From the NCBI GenBank assembly GCA_031296215.1, contig JARLGE010000225.1:1-32986 (forward strand): 32,986 nt of DNA, in the 5' to 3' direction. Positions within the stretch are counted from its first letter, which is position 1. Each line of letters begins with the position of its first letter. This document shows positions 1-6,480 of the stretch, piece after piece. The notes beneath the pieces were generated by a model. It saw nothing but the letters and a program-made list of their open reading frames with translations. It was not told the DNA's origin and did no database searches. The DNA is from Occallatibacter sp. Its GTDB lineage: Bacteria > Acidobacteriota > Terriglobia > Terriglobales > Acidobacteriaceae. Both the position numbers and the translations under genes were made by a program.

Positions 1-566
1 TGGGGATGAGCGAAGTCCAGACAATGCTCCTCACGAAGAAAGCTCTGACCCTGACGCGGAGTCAAGGGAAACCAGCGGGAGGTCAGGCGCCAGCCGAGCT
101 CTTCCAGGCAGGCCCGCGCCCGGCGCAGATCTTCGGCGGCGACGGCCACATCGAGGTCGCGCGCGTGGCGCAGACCGAGGTCTCCGTAGAGCTCGGAAGA
201 AAGCGCCGGCCCCTTGAACGGCATGGCCGGAATTTGAGCAGCGCTCAAGCACTTCAGCACCGCGGCCAGCAACAGGGAATGGCGCACGGCCCACATGCGG
301 CAGGCATCGCTGCGCTTTTTGAGCCCCTGCCGGGCGGGCTGAGGAATCTCCAATTCCGGCGCCAGCTTGAGCGCCGCCCAGCTGATGGCCGGCGTGCGGT
401 GACGGTCGACCAGGCGCAGATATTCCTCCCAGTCCACGCCCGCGAACCCGGCCGCGCGGATGGCCGACCGCTGAGGCTCCCGCCAGAGGTCCGGGGCCAG
501 CCAGGAGGTGGCCAGCATCAGGCGGAACGCGGGACTGGCGCTGCTAAGCCACACCGACTCGGCCAT
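1..566 (-). CDS. Nucleotidyltransferase of lasso cluster (partial, 3' end outside window)
   Basis: About 188 residues are visible from ATG 566; the C-terminal part lies beyond base 1. The segment around residues 113-135, FKGPALSSELYGDLGLRHAR followed by DLDVAV, matches the signature of the nucleotidyltransferase family found in lasso-peptide clusters (NTP_transf_5 type), where the DxD pair would bind metal and nucleotide. A GGAGGAG ribosome-binding site lies 7-8 bases before the ATG, inside the end of the exporter gene. The two genes overlap by 23 bases, so translation is probably coupled. In related clusters this protein occurs next to a kinase and is thought to modify the peptide or its phosphate; its exact reaction is inferred, not shown. 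The family call is firm, the role less so. Confidence 0.85.
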   Translation of the reverse strand, partial: MAESVWLSSASPAFRLMLATSWLAPDLWREPQRSAIRAAGFAGVDWEEYLRLVDRHRTPAISWAALKLAPELEIPQPARQGLKKRSDACRMWAVRHSLLLAAVLKCLSAAQIPAMPFKGPALSSELYGDLGLRHARDLDVAVAAEDLRRARACLEELGWRLTSRWFPLTPRQGQSFLREEHCLDFAHP

Positions 567-2352
567 GGCCAATCTCCTCCATCTGGGCGGCCCAGGAGCC
601 GGCGTAGGATCCGCCCAGCGCCACCAGCTCCGCATGCGTTCCCGATTCCACTACCCGCCCCTTGTCAAGTACATGAATCCGGTCGGCATGCATGGCGGTG
701 GTGAAGCGGTGGGTGATCATGAGCGCCGTCCGGCCCGCGGTGAGGGCGCGAAACCGCGCCAGCCAGTCCCGCTCTGCCCAGGAATCCATGGAGCTGGTCG
801 GCTCGTCCAGGATCACCAGCGAAGCGCGCCGGAAGAAGGCTCGGGCGAGGGCAATGCGCTGCCACTCGCCGCCGCTCAGCTCCGCGCCCCCGAACCACTT
901 GCCCAACTGCGCTTCCAAGCCTCCGGGCAGGCGCCCGATGGGCTCCATCGCCCCGGCATCGGCGGCGGCCTCAAGCAGCCGCGCCTGGTCGGATGCTGCC
1001 TCCAGGTCCCCGAACGCAATGTTCTCCCGGACGGTTGCGTGGTAGTGCACCGGATCCTGGAAGAGGACGGCAATCTGCCGCTGCACGGCGTCCCGGTCCA
1101 GGGCCCGCAAGTCCACGCCATCGAAGAGAATCCGCCCCGCATCGGGATCGTAGAAGCGGCAAAGCAGCTTGATCAGCGTGCTTTTACCCGCGCCATTGTG
1201 GCCCACCAGGGCAACCACCTTGCCGCGGGGAATCTCCAGGTCAAAGCCGTCCAGGGCGCGGTGGAATCCTCCGGGATAGGTGAAGCTGACCCCCTCGAAG
1301 CGGATCGCGTCTTTCACCGGCAGGCCGGGCTGCGCAGACGGACCGGAGAGGATCTCGGCCTTCAGCGCCAGAAACTCGTCCAGATTCTCGACAAACAGCA
1401 GGCTGCGATAGATTTTTCCAGCACCTTCGAGAAGTGCGCGCAGCAGAATCTGGCTTTGCTGGAAGGCTTGGAAGCAGAGCAGCAGGTCGCCCAGGCCGGC
1501 CTTTCCAGCCAGCGTGCGGCCGAGCATCCAGCCGAGTCCGGCCAGACTGCCCGCCCAGGCCAGCACCCCTGCGCCCAGTTCGGTCACCGCCCCTTCCCTG
1601 ACCAGGCTCAGCCGCCCTTCGCGGAGGCTGGCGCGGAGTGCTTCGAAGGCCCTCCGATGGTAGGCGCCCAGGCCAAACAGGCGCAGCTCAGCCGCGGCGC
1701 TGCGCTCGGTAATCAGCCAATCGAGGTAGCGCGTGCGCCGCTCCTGGCTGGTGTGCTCAAGATTCCAGCAGTGTTCGTTCAGAATGTGCCTGGCCACCAG
1801 CAGCAGGCCGGGAATTCCGGCAGCGACAACAAGCAGCGGCAGCCAGCGGGCATAGGTCCACAGGATTCCCGCCAGCACCAGAAAGCCCAGTCCGTTTTGC
1901 ACCAGGGAACCGAGACTTTCGAGCAGCGCCAGGGGCTGCGCAATGGCGTCGACGCGCGCCCGGTGCAGCATATCGTAGGATTCCGGATGGTCGTAAAAAG
2001 CCATGTCCAGGCGCAGAGCCTGGGCGTGAATCAGGCCATGGACCTGGTCCTGCACTCGTTCGGCCTGCACCGCCCGCACCCAGCTCAGGGCGCTGGACAA
2101 GAGTTGGGCCACGATCCACAGCGCGGCAATGCCCAGGGCAGGCGAGGCAATGGAAGTCCAGTGCGGCCGGGCCACCAGGCGATTGACCAGAGCCCTGAGC
2201 AGCAGCACCTGGCCGGCTGGAATCAATCCCTGCCCCACCAGCAGCGCGCCCCAGGCCAGGGTCCAGGAGCGCGCCGCCTCCCACACCAGCGCCAGAGCCC
2301 GGCGGCCGGCCGGCAACTGGTGAACGAACTGGCTGAGCTGGCTACGCAACAT
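544..2352 (-). CDS. Lasso peptide ABC exporter (protein D)
   Basis: A 602-residue half-transporter with an N-terminal transmembrane domain (about residues 25-310, several hydrophobic segments) fused to a C-terminal ATPase domain. The ATPase has every key motif: Walker A GHNGAGKST near 384, Q-loop LFQD near 431, signature LSGGEWQRIALAR near 492, Walker B LVILDE near 512 with D-loop SSMD, and H-loop THR. It would export the mature lasso peptide across the inner membrane and provide self-immunity. The start is ATG 2352, with GAGG 12 bases upstream. A TTG at 2364 would add four residues but sits directly on that GAGG. The gap to the upstream cyclase gene is 27 bases, and the 3' end overlaps the nucleotidyltransferase gene. 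Confidence 0.92.
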   Translation of the reverse strand: MLRSQLSQFVHQLPAGRRALALVWEAARSWTLAWGALLVGQGLIPAGQVLLLRALVNRLVARPHWTSIASPALGIAALWIVAQLLSSALSWVRAVQAERVQDQVHGLIHAQALRLDMAFYDHPESYDMLHRARVDAIAQPLALLESLGSLVQNGLGFLVLAGILWTYARWLPLLVVAAGIPGLLLVARHILNEHCWNLEHTSQERRTRYLDWLITERSAAAELRLFGLGAYHRRAFEALRASLREGRLSLVREGAVTELGAGVLAWAGSLAGLGWMLGRTLAGKAGLGDLLLCFQAFQQSQILLRALLEGAGKIYRSLLFVENLDEFLALKAEILSGPSAQPGLPVKDAIRFEGVSFTYPGGFHRALDGFDLEIPRGKVVALVGHNGAGKSTLIKLLCRFYDPDAGRILFDGVDLRALDRDAVQRQIAVLFQDPVHYHATVRENIAFGDLEAASDQARLLEAAADAGAMEPIGRLPGGLEAQLGKWFGGAELSGGEWQRIALARAFFRRASLVILDEPTSSMDSWAERDWLARFRALTAGRTALMITHRFTTAMHADRIHVLDKGRVVESGTHAELVALGGSYAGSWAAQMEEIGHGRVGVA

Positions 2353-2379
2353 GAAAACGAACAACCTCAGGAATTGGCG

Positions 2380-4296
2380 TTAGATCAAGCGGCGCAGAAA
2401 GAGCCCCACGCCCACTCCGCGGAGCAGAATCTGGCTGGCCCGGCTGGAGGTCCGCGGGTCGACCTTTGCAGCCAGATCGTCAAGACAGCGCAGGAGTAGC
2501 TTCATGTCAAGGAACTCCCTGATCGAAGGGTGCGCTTCGAACGAATCGAGAACCTGGCGGAATTGGGGCAGTTCGCGCAGGATCCTGTGCCCCAGATCCG
2601 CGGCTTGCAAACCCTTCAGGCGCCCTTCGAGCACCGCCGCCGGAAGGCGGCCGCGCATGGCTCGCCGCAGCAGGCAACTCGACTGGCCGCGGCGGCGAAA
2701 CTGATCGTCGGGAACGCGCAGGACAAACTCCACCAGCGGCAGATGGACGGTGGGATCGAGGTAAGCAACGGAATGAGCGGCCCCCAGCTCCGACCAGAGC
2801 CCCGCGCCGATGCCAAACACGGCGCGAAAGAAACGCAGGCGGCGATCTTCGCCGGGGGAGAATGTGCAGGTCGCGTCATGGCGGGCCGCGCTCATGCGCT
2901 CATGCAGATTGAATTCCAGGGCCACGGCGGGATTCAGCGCCGAGTAGGCCTGCCAGGGCGGCCTCGAGCCCAGCATACCGGGAAGCCGCCGGACAAGGCG
3001 AAGCGGGGGCGCCAGCAGAGGCTTCAACAGTTGCCGCTTGAACGTCAGCCAGGGATTGGGCTCCGCATGAAAGAGCAGGCGCAGCGCCGTTTGCCCGCGG
3101 CCCTGGGCGAGCGCCAGCAGCGCGGAGCCGTTGCCTTCCCAGGAGACAGTGGCGTTGCCCATCTGACCGGTGAGCACCACCGCGGCGCCCTGCCGCGACG
3201 CGGCCTCGGTCAAAGCCTGGAGCCAGTAGTGGTTGTTGGCGGCGTGGCTGGGTCCGTCATGAACGTCGAGAAAGTGCTCGATCCCGGCGATGACGCCGAA
3301 GCCCGCGGCATCGAGGGCGACATGCTCGACGTTGGGGCCTGCGAGCGCGGAAGTGGCGTGCGCCTGGCTCCATTCATCGCCCAGCCGGTGCTGCCCGGCG
3401 CCGTCGGCGGCCAGAAGCGGCACCGACGTATAAGCACGGAGAGACCGGCCCCGGGCGGCCAGCAGCGGCGCGGCGGTGGCCACCACGGAGCCGGAGTCGC
3501 GCCCCCCCGAGAGCGTTGCGGCCACCGGCTTGCGGGTGCGCAGGCAGCAGGCGACCGCCTGCGTCAAGCACTCCCGAAAGGCCTCCTCGTACTCCTCGTC
3601 GCGGCGGCAGGCCGGCGGCTCACGGCCCTCGGCGGACCAGTGGCGCCAAGTGCGTGTCTGCCCCTGGGGGCCGACGGTCATGGCGTGCGCCCAGACTAGC
3701 CGCCGGAGGCCCTGATAGGCGGTCCGATCCGCATCGTGCTGCCAGGAGACCAGCAACTCGGCCAGGCGCAGGCGGTCCGGCTGCCGCACCACTCCGGGCA
3801 GCGCCAGCAGCGCCTTCAGGCTGGAGGCAAAGGCGAAGAACCCCTTGCCCTCAAGGAAGTAAAGCGTGGCGTTTCCGCAGGCGTCCCTGGCCAGCAAAAG
3901 GCGGCGTCTACGCGCATCCCACGCAGCCAGCGCCCAGTCGCCCTGGAGATGGGTTGAAAGCTCGTCGCCCCAGCGGTCGAAGGCCAGACTGACCAGATGG
4001 CCGTCGGAGTTGAGCGCGGCATCCGCGGCAGAGATCCGGAAGGCCTCCAGGAGAGCGGCGCGGTTGTCCAGCCGAGCCGCGCTCACCACCAGCCCGCGCT
4101 CGCCCCGGACCGGCTGGCGCTCCTGGGCGTCTTCCGGGTTGACCTCCAGCAGCAGATGGCCCAGCCCCACGGCGCCTTCCACCCGGCTCTGTCCGCCGTG
4201 GGGGCCGTAGAAGGCCATCGCCGCCCGCATCCGCTCCAGCCAATCGGGGTCCGGAGGCGCGCCGTCATAGCTGTAGATGCCGTAGATTCCGCTCAC
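2380..4296 (-). CDS. Lasso cyclase, asparagine-synthetase-like (protein C)
   Basis: A 638-residue asparagine synthetase B homologue of the kind that adenylates a ring Asp/Glu of a lasso core and forms the isopeptide bond with residue 1. The N-terminal glutaminase-like domain starts (M)SGIYGIYSYDG and lacks the catalytic Cys that follows Met in true glutamine-dependent AsnB, so ammonia release from glutamine is not expected. The synthetase domain has the pyrophosphate loop SGGRDS at about residues 263-268. GTG 4296 is the start because it overlaps the B2 stop in a GTGA junction; the open frame continues upstream to 4743, but that part is the other-frame reading of B2. Surrounding B1, B2, kinase and exporter genes make the lasso assignment much stronger than asparagine synthesis. 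Confidence 0.93.
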   Translation of the reverse strand: MSGIYGIYSYDGAPPDPDWLERMRAAMAFYGPHGGQSRVEGAVGLGHLLLEVNPEDAQERQPVRGERGLVVSAARLDNRAALLEAFRISAADAALNSDGHLVSLAFDRWGDELSTHLQGDWALAAWDARRRRLLLARDACGNATLYFLEGKGFFAFASSLKALLALPGVVRQPDRLRLAELLVSWQHDADRTAYQGLRRLVWAHAMTVGPQGQTRTWRHWSAEGREPPACRRDEEYEEAFRECLTQAVACCLRTRKPVAATLSGGRDSGSVVATAAPLLAARGRSLRAYTSVPLLAADGAGQHRLGDEWSQAHATSALAGPNVEHVALDAAGFGVIAGIEHFLDVHDGPSHAANNHYWLQALTEAASRQGAAVVLTGQMGNATVSWEGNGSALLALAQGRGQTALRLLFHAEPNPWLTFKRQLLKPLLAPPLRLVRRLPGMLGSRPPWQAYSALNPAVALEFNLHERMSAARHDATCTFSPGEDRRLRFFRAVFGIGAGLWSELGAAHSVAYLDPTVHLPLVEFVLRVPDDQFRRRGQSSCLLRRAMRGRLPAAVLEGRLKGLQAADLGHRILRELPQFRQVLDSFEAHPSIREFLDMKLLLRCLDDLAAKVDPRTSSRASQILLRGVGVGLFLRRLI

Positions 4297-4754
4297 GTGC
4301 GTCTCCGCGCGAAGGTGGTAAAGACCTGGAAGGTCTGGTGGCCAGCGCCGCCGGTGACCACGGAGGAGCCCACGCGCAGCCAGGCATGGGCGTCGAAGGC
4401 CGATTCCTGACCCGTTCCCAGGCCGGGCCGCGCGCCAAAGCTCACCGTGCCCTCGAGGCCGCGGCGGCGCAGCATCGCTGTGGCCGCCAAAGCCTGGGCC
4501 AGGCAGCGGCCATCCCAGGGCACGCGGCGGCCCAGAACCCCGACCGCCCAGCCAATCTCTTCTCCCATGCGCGTCTCCGAGGGCGATGCCTCGGCTGGGC
4601 TCTCGGCTCCAGGGGTCCCCAGCCAGGCGGCAATGCGGCGGAAGGGCAGGCAGGCCATGGCCAGCCGGGCCAGGGCAAGCGCCGCCAGGGCTTCGGCGAG
4701 CAGCGCCTTGCGGGCGCGCGGAAGATCTCGAAGGCGCTTCCATTCATTCCACAC
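4293..4754 (-). CDS. Lasso leader peptidase, transglutaminase-like (protein B2)
   Basis: A 153-residue protein of the lasso B2 (transglutaminase-like cysteine protease) family, which removes the precursor leader. The Cys is in the GRCLAQALA motif (residue 84) and the His in FDAHAWLRVG (residue 123). The third acidic residue, usually about 12 positions after this His, is not evident (Gly there). GTG 4754 was chosen because it lies 11 bases inside the end of B1, with a GGGAAGGG stretch upstream; an in-frame ATG at 4799 would add 15 residues and deepen the overlap. The stop overlaps the cyclase GTG by four bases. The length suits stand-alone B2 proteins, which work with a separate PqqD-like B1. 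Confidence 0.88.
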   Translation of the reverse strand: MWNEWKRLRDLPRARKALLAEALAALALARLAMACLPFRRIAAWLGTPGAESPAEASPSETRMGEEIGWAVGVLGRRVPWDGRCLAQALAATAMLRRRGLEGTVSFGARPGLGTGQESAFDAHAWLRVGSSVVTGGAGHQTFQVFTTFARRRT

Positions 4755-5022
4755 GCAGCAACCCTTCCCGCTGCATCGCCTGGAGAAATTTCTCCACATC
4801 GGCCGCGCAGGTCTCGGGTGAGACCTGGTACTGCCGAATCAGGCGGGCAACAAGGGCGGAGAAGGTCATGGGCGCGGCGAGAGTCTCCCAGATGGTCCGC
4901 GCCGGCCCCTCCAGGCCGTAGTAGGCTCCCGCGTCCAGGCTCATCAGCACCGTCTCCTGGTCCAGCTCCGTGGAGAGCAGGTTTTCGACGCGGGACAGTC
5001 TGTCTTCAGGACCGAAGCGCAT
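4744..5022 (-). CDS. PqqD-family RiPP recognition element (protein B1)
   Basis: A 92-residue PqqD-like protein. The pattern ETVLMSLDAGAYYGL at about 23-37, IWETL at 44-48, and a helical C-terminus with KFLQAMQREGLL is characteristic of the winged-helix RiPP recognition element, which binds the leader of the precursor and delivers it to B2 and the cyclase. ATG 5022 has a GAGGAGA ribosome-binding site about eight bases upstream and lies 17 bases inside the end of the kinase gene. The 3' end overlaps B2 by 11 bases. Split B1 and B2 genes are typical outside the classical McjB-type proteobacterial clusters. Confidence 0.92.
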   Translation of the reverse strand: MRFGPEDRLSRVENLLSTELDQETVLMSLDAGAYYGLEGPARTIWETLAAPMTFSALVARLIRQYQVSPETCAADVEKFLQAMQREGLLRVE

Positions 5023-5950
5023 GGAGCTCGTCTCCTCTGGTTTGGTTCATGCGAGCGAAGCGTTGCGCCCAGGCCGCTTCAAGAAACTCGACCAAAGTTC
5101 CCACCCTTTCGGGGGCGCGTTGCCGGGTCACGACGGCGATGGTGCACTTCTCCGCAATCCGGCTCGCCATCCGCATCAGGTCTCCCTGTGTGCCCTGCCC
5201 TTTGAGAAAATGGGGCCGGTACAGGTTTCCGAGGAGCCGCTCGACCCGTTCAAATCCGCGCAGAACCCGGAACTCGGGAGTTCCCTGGTTGTGGCCCGCG
5301 AGAACGTGAATGGCGGCGAGCGGCACGGGGGTGGGGCAATAGCCGTGACCCATCGGCACCACAAATTTATCCACATCGAAGCGCCCGCCGGCCGGCGATC
5401 CTAGCTGTTCAAAGGCATCCGCGCACAACCGGAACTGAGCCGGCGCGGGAAGAATCCGCAACAGGTCCGCGGCCGCCTCCACGGCGCACACGTCGTCAGA
5501 GAGCAGGCGGAAGCCGCGACGGTGAAACTCGGCCGCCAGCGTGGATTTGCCCGCGCCCTGCGCTCCCACAAAAACCATCGCTCCCCAGGGCGTCTCCACC
5601 GCGCTCCCATGCAGCGGAAACAGCCCCCGCTGGTAGAGCAGCGCGCCCATGGCCGAGCCCAGCAGAAACAGACGGACCTTTTCCGGCGCGGCGCCGGCGA
5701 CAGGCTCAATCGCGATCTGACGCCCGCCTTCCACCCGGTACTGGGCCACGCCTGCCACCGCCAAGCGGAAGGCTCCAGGCCGGGTCTCGTAATAGCCGTT
5801 CTGCAAAGGCTCCGTCGCTTGAGCGGATTCGGGCAGCAGGCGGATGGTCACATCGGGATTCCCGTCCGTCTCGGAATGAGACGGAAGTTCGGGACAATCC
5901 AGTTCCGCATGAATGCGGAGACCATAAGCCCAGTATGCGTTGCGGTGCAT
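5006..5950 (-). CDS. HPr-kinase-like lasso tailoring kinase
   Basis: A 314-residue protein with the HPr kinase/phosphorylase fold signature: LHGSAV near residue 112, P-loop GAQGAGKST near 129-137 and LLSDDV near 149-154. Homologues in lasso clusters (ThcoK, PadeK) phosphorylate the C-terminal Ser of the precursor; the same job is inferred here from the neighbours. There is no HPr or PTS gene nearby. It is the first recognisable gene of the minus-strand operon. The start is ATG 5950, which has GAGG six bases upstream; ATG 5956 overlaps that GAGG and is a two-residue-longer alternative. The stop overlaps the PqqD gene by 17 bases. Confidence 0.85.
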   Translation of the reverse strand: MHRNAYWAYGLRIHAELDCPELPSHSETDGNPDVTIRLLPESAQATEPLQNGYYETRPGAFRLAVAGVAQYRVEGGRQIAIEPVAGAAPEKVRLFLLGSAMGALLYQRGLFPLHGSAVETPWGAMVFVGAQGAGKSTLAAEFHRRGFRLLSDDVCAVEAAADLLRILPAPAQFRLCADAFEQLGSPAGGRFDVDKFVVPMGHGYCPTPVPLAAIHVLAGHNQGTPEFRVLRGFERVERLLGNLYRPHFLKGQGTQGDLMRMASRIAEKCTIAVVTRQRAPERVGTLVEFLEAAWAQRFARMNQTRGDELHALRS

Positions 5951-6480
5951 CTTCATCCTCGAATGAGATCGAAATCCAGCGCTTCCTTTACACCGCCTCA
6001 ACAGACTCCGGCGCGAGGCCTCCTGAAGATCGAGGGACGAGAAGAGATTAGCTCATGGAAAATGCGTTTTGGCCTTGAAAACACAGCGTCCAAGACTTGC
6101 GCAGCCAGCTTTGCGCCCAACTTTTCAATCTGGCCCAATTCGGTACAGTCCAAGCACAGCGAGGCCAGACGCAGGGCCGTCCGGTTTTGCGCCGGTCAGG
6201 CCTTTCGACTTTGGCGGCGGCGGCGGCGTTTGGTTCGGCTGGACGGATCTCATAAGAATCAGTCTTGCCGATTGGGGTCCATCGGACTGGCCGGCGCGCA
6301 CCCAGGAGCTTTCGTTCCTTTCGTCATTAAAGCCAATCGTCCCATTACTTTTTGCTGGCCTGCGCGGGTTGGAATCGTCACGCCGGAACGAGCCCGCGCC
6401 GATGGGATAGGGGTCGGCCCACCCAGGGTTTTTCAGATTCTTCCTGGAACGCGACGAGAAAACCATAGAGGAACCGCCCC
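5951..6480. other. Divergent intergenic region between lasso operon and repeat protein
   Basis: A 530-base stretch separating two divergently transcribed units. It must hold the promoter of the minus-strand lasso operon and that of the plus-strand repeat protein; no convincing -35/-10 pair was found for either. The lasso precursor gene, if it is in this window, should be here. All six frames were read. Only the weak candidate at 6125-6253 shows a Gly plus acid spacing with a leader-like stretch. The region contains a GGC repeat near 6213-6228 that reads as Pro codons on the minus strand. Confidence 0.7.
6125..6253 (-). CDS. Candidate lasso precursor peptide (weak)
   Basis: A 42-residue open frame 175 bases upstream of the kinase, in the only place where the operon could hold its precursor. 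A Pro-rich segment (residues 10-14) is followed by KSK and then Gly18. Taking Gly18 as core residue 1, Asp25 is position 8 (GLTGAKPD), a legal ring size, followed by a 17-residue tail with Tyr37 and Arg38 as possible bulky plugs. Against it: no ribosome-binding site is seen, the usual Thr at -2 is Ser, the YxxPxL leader motif is absent, and the C-terminal residue is Asp, not the Ser expected for a kinase-containing cluster. A Gly with an acid at 7-9 also arises often by chance. The frame is open further up to ATG 6466. Confidence 0.2.
   Translation of the reverse strand: MRSVQPNQTPPPPPKSKGLTGAKPDGPASGLAVLGLYRIGPD

Noticed and set aside
508-2499. 663-residue plus-strand open frame
   Set aside because: It lies antisense to the ABC exporter, whose motifs are complete; a byproduct of high GC content.
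4297-4743. N-terminal extension of the cyclase up to 4743
   Set aside because: Low-complexity Pro/Gly/Arg sequence read out of frame from the B2 gene; the GTGA junction at 4293-4296 explains the true start.
6259-6345. 28-residue minus-strand frame with MTKG, resembling the Thr-x-Gly junction of a lasso precursor
   Set aside because: After that Gly there is no Asp/Glu at positions 7-9. The alternative Gly with an acid at 9 leaves too short a leader and only a five-residue tail. No ribosome-binding site.
6069-6410. 113-residue plus-strand frame with a GGGGGVWFGWTD segment
   Set aside because: TTG start, low third-position GC unlike neighbouring genes, no recognisable motif, and it runs opposite to the lasso operon it would have to serve.
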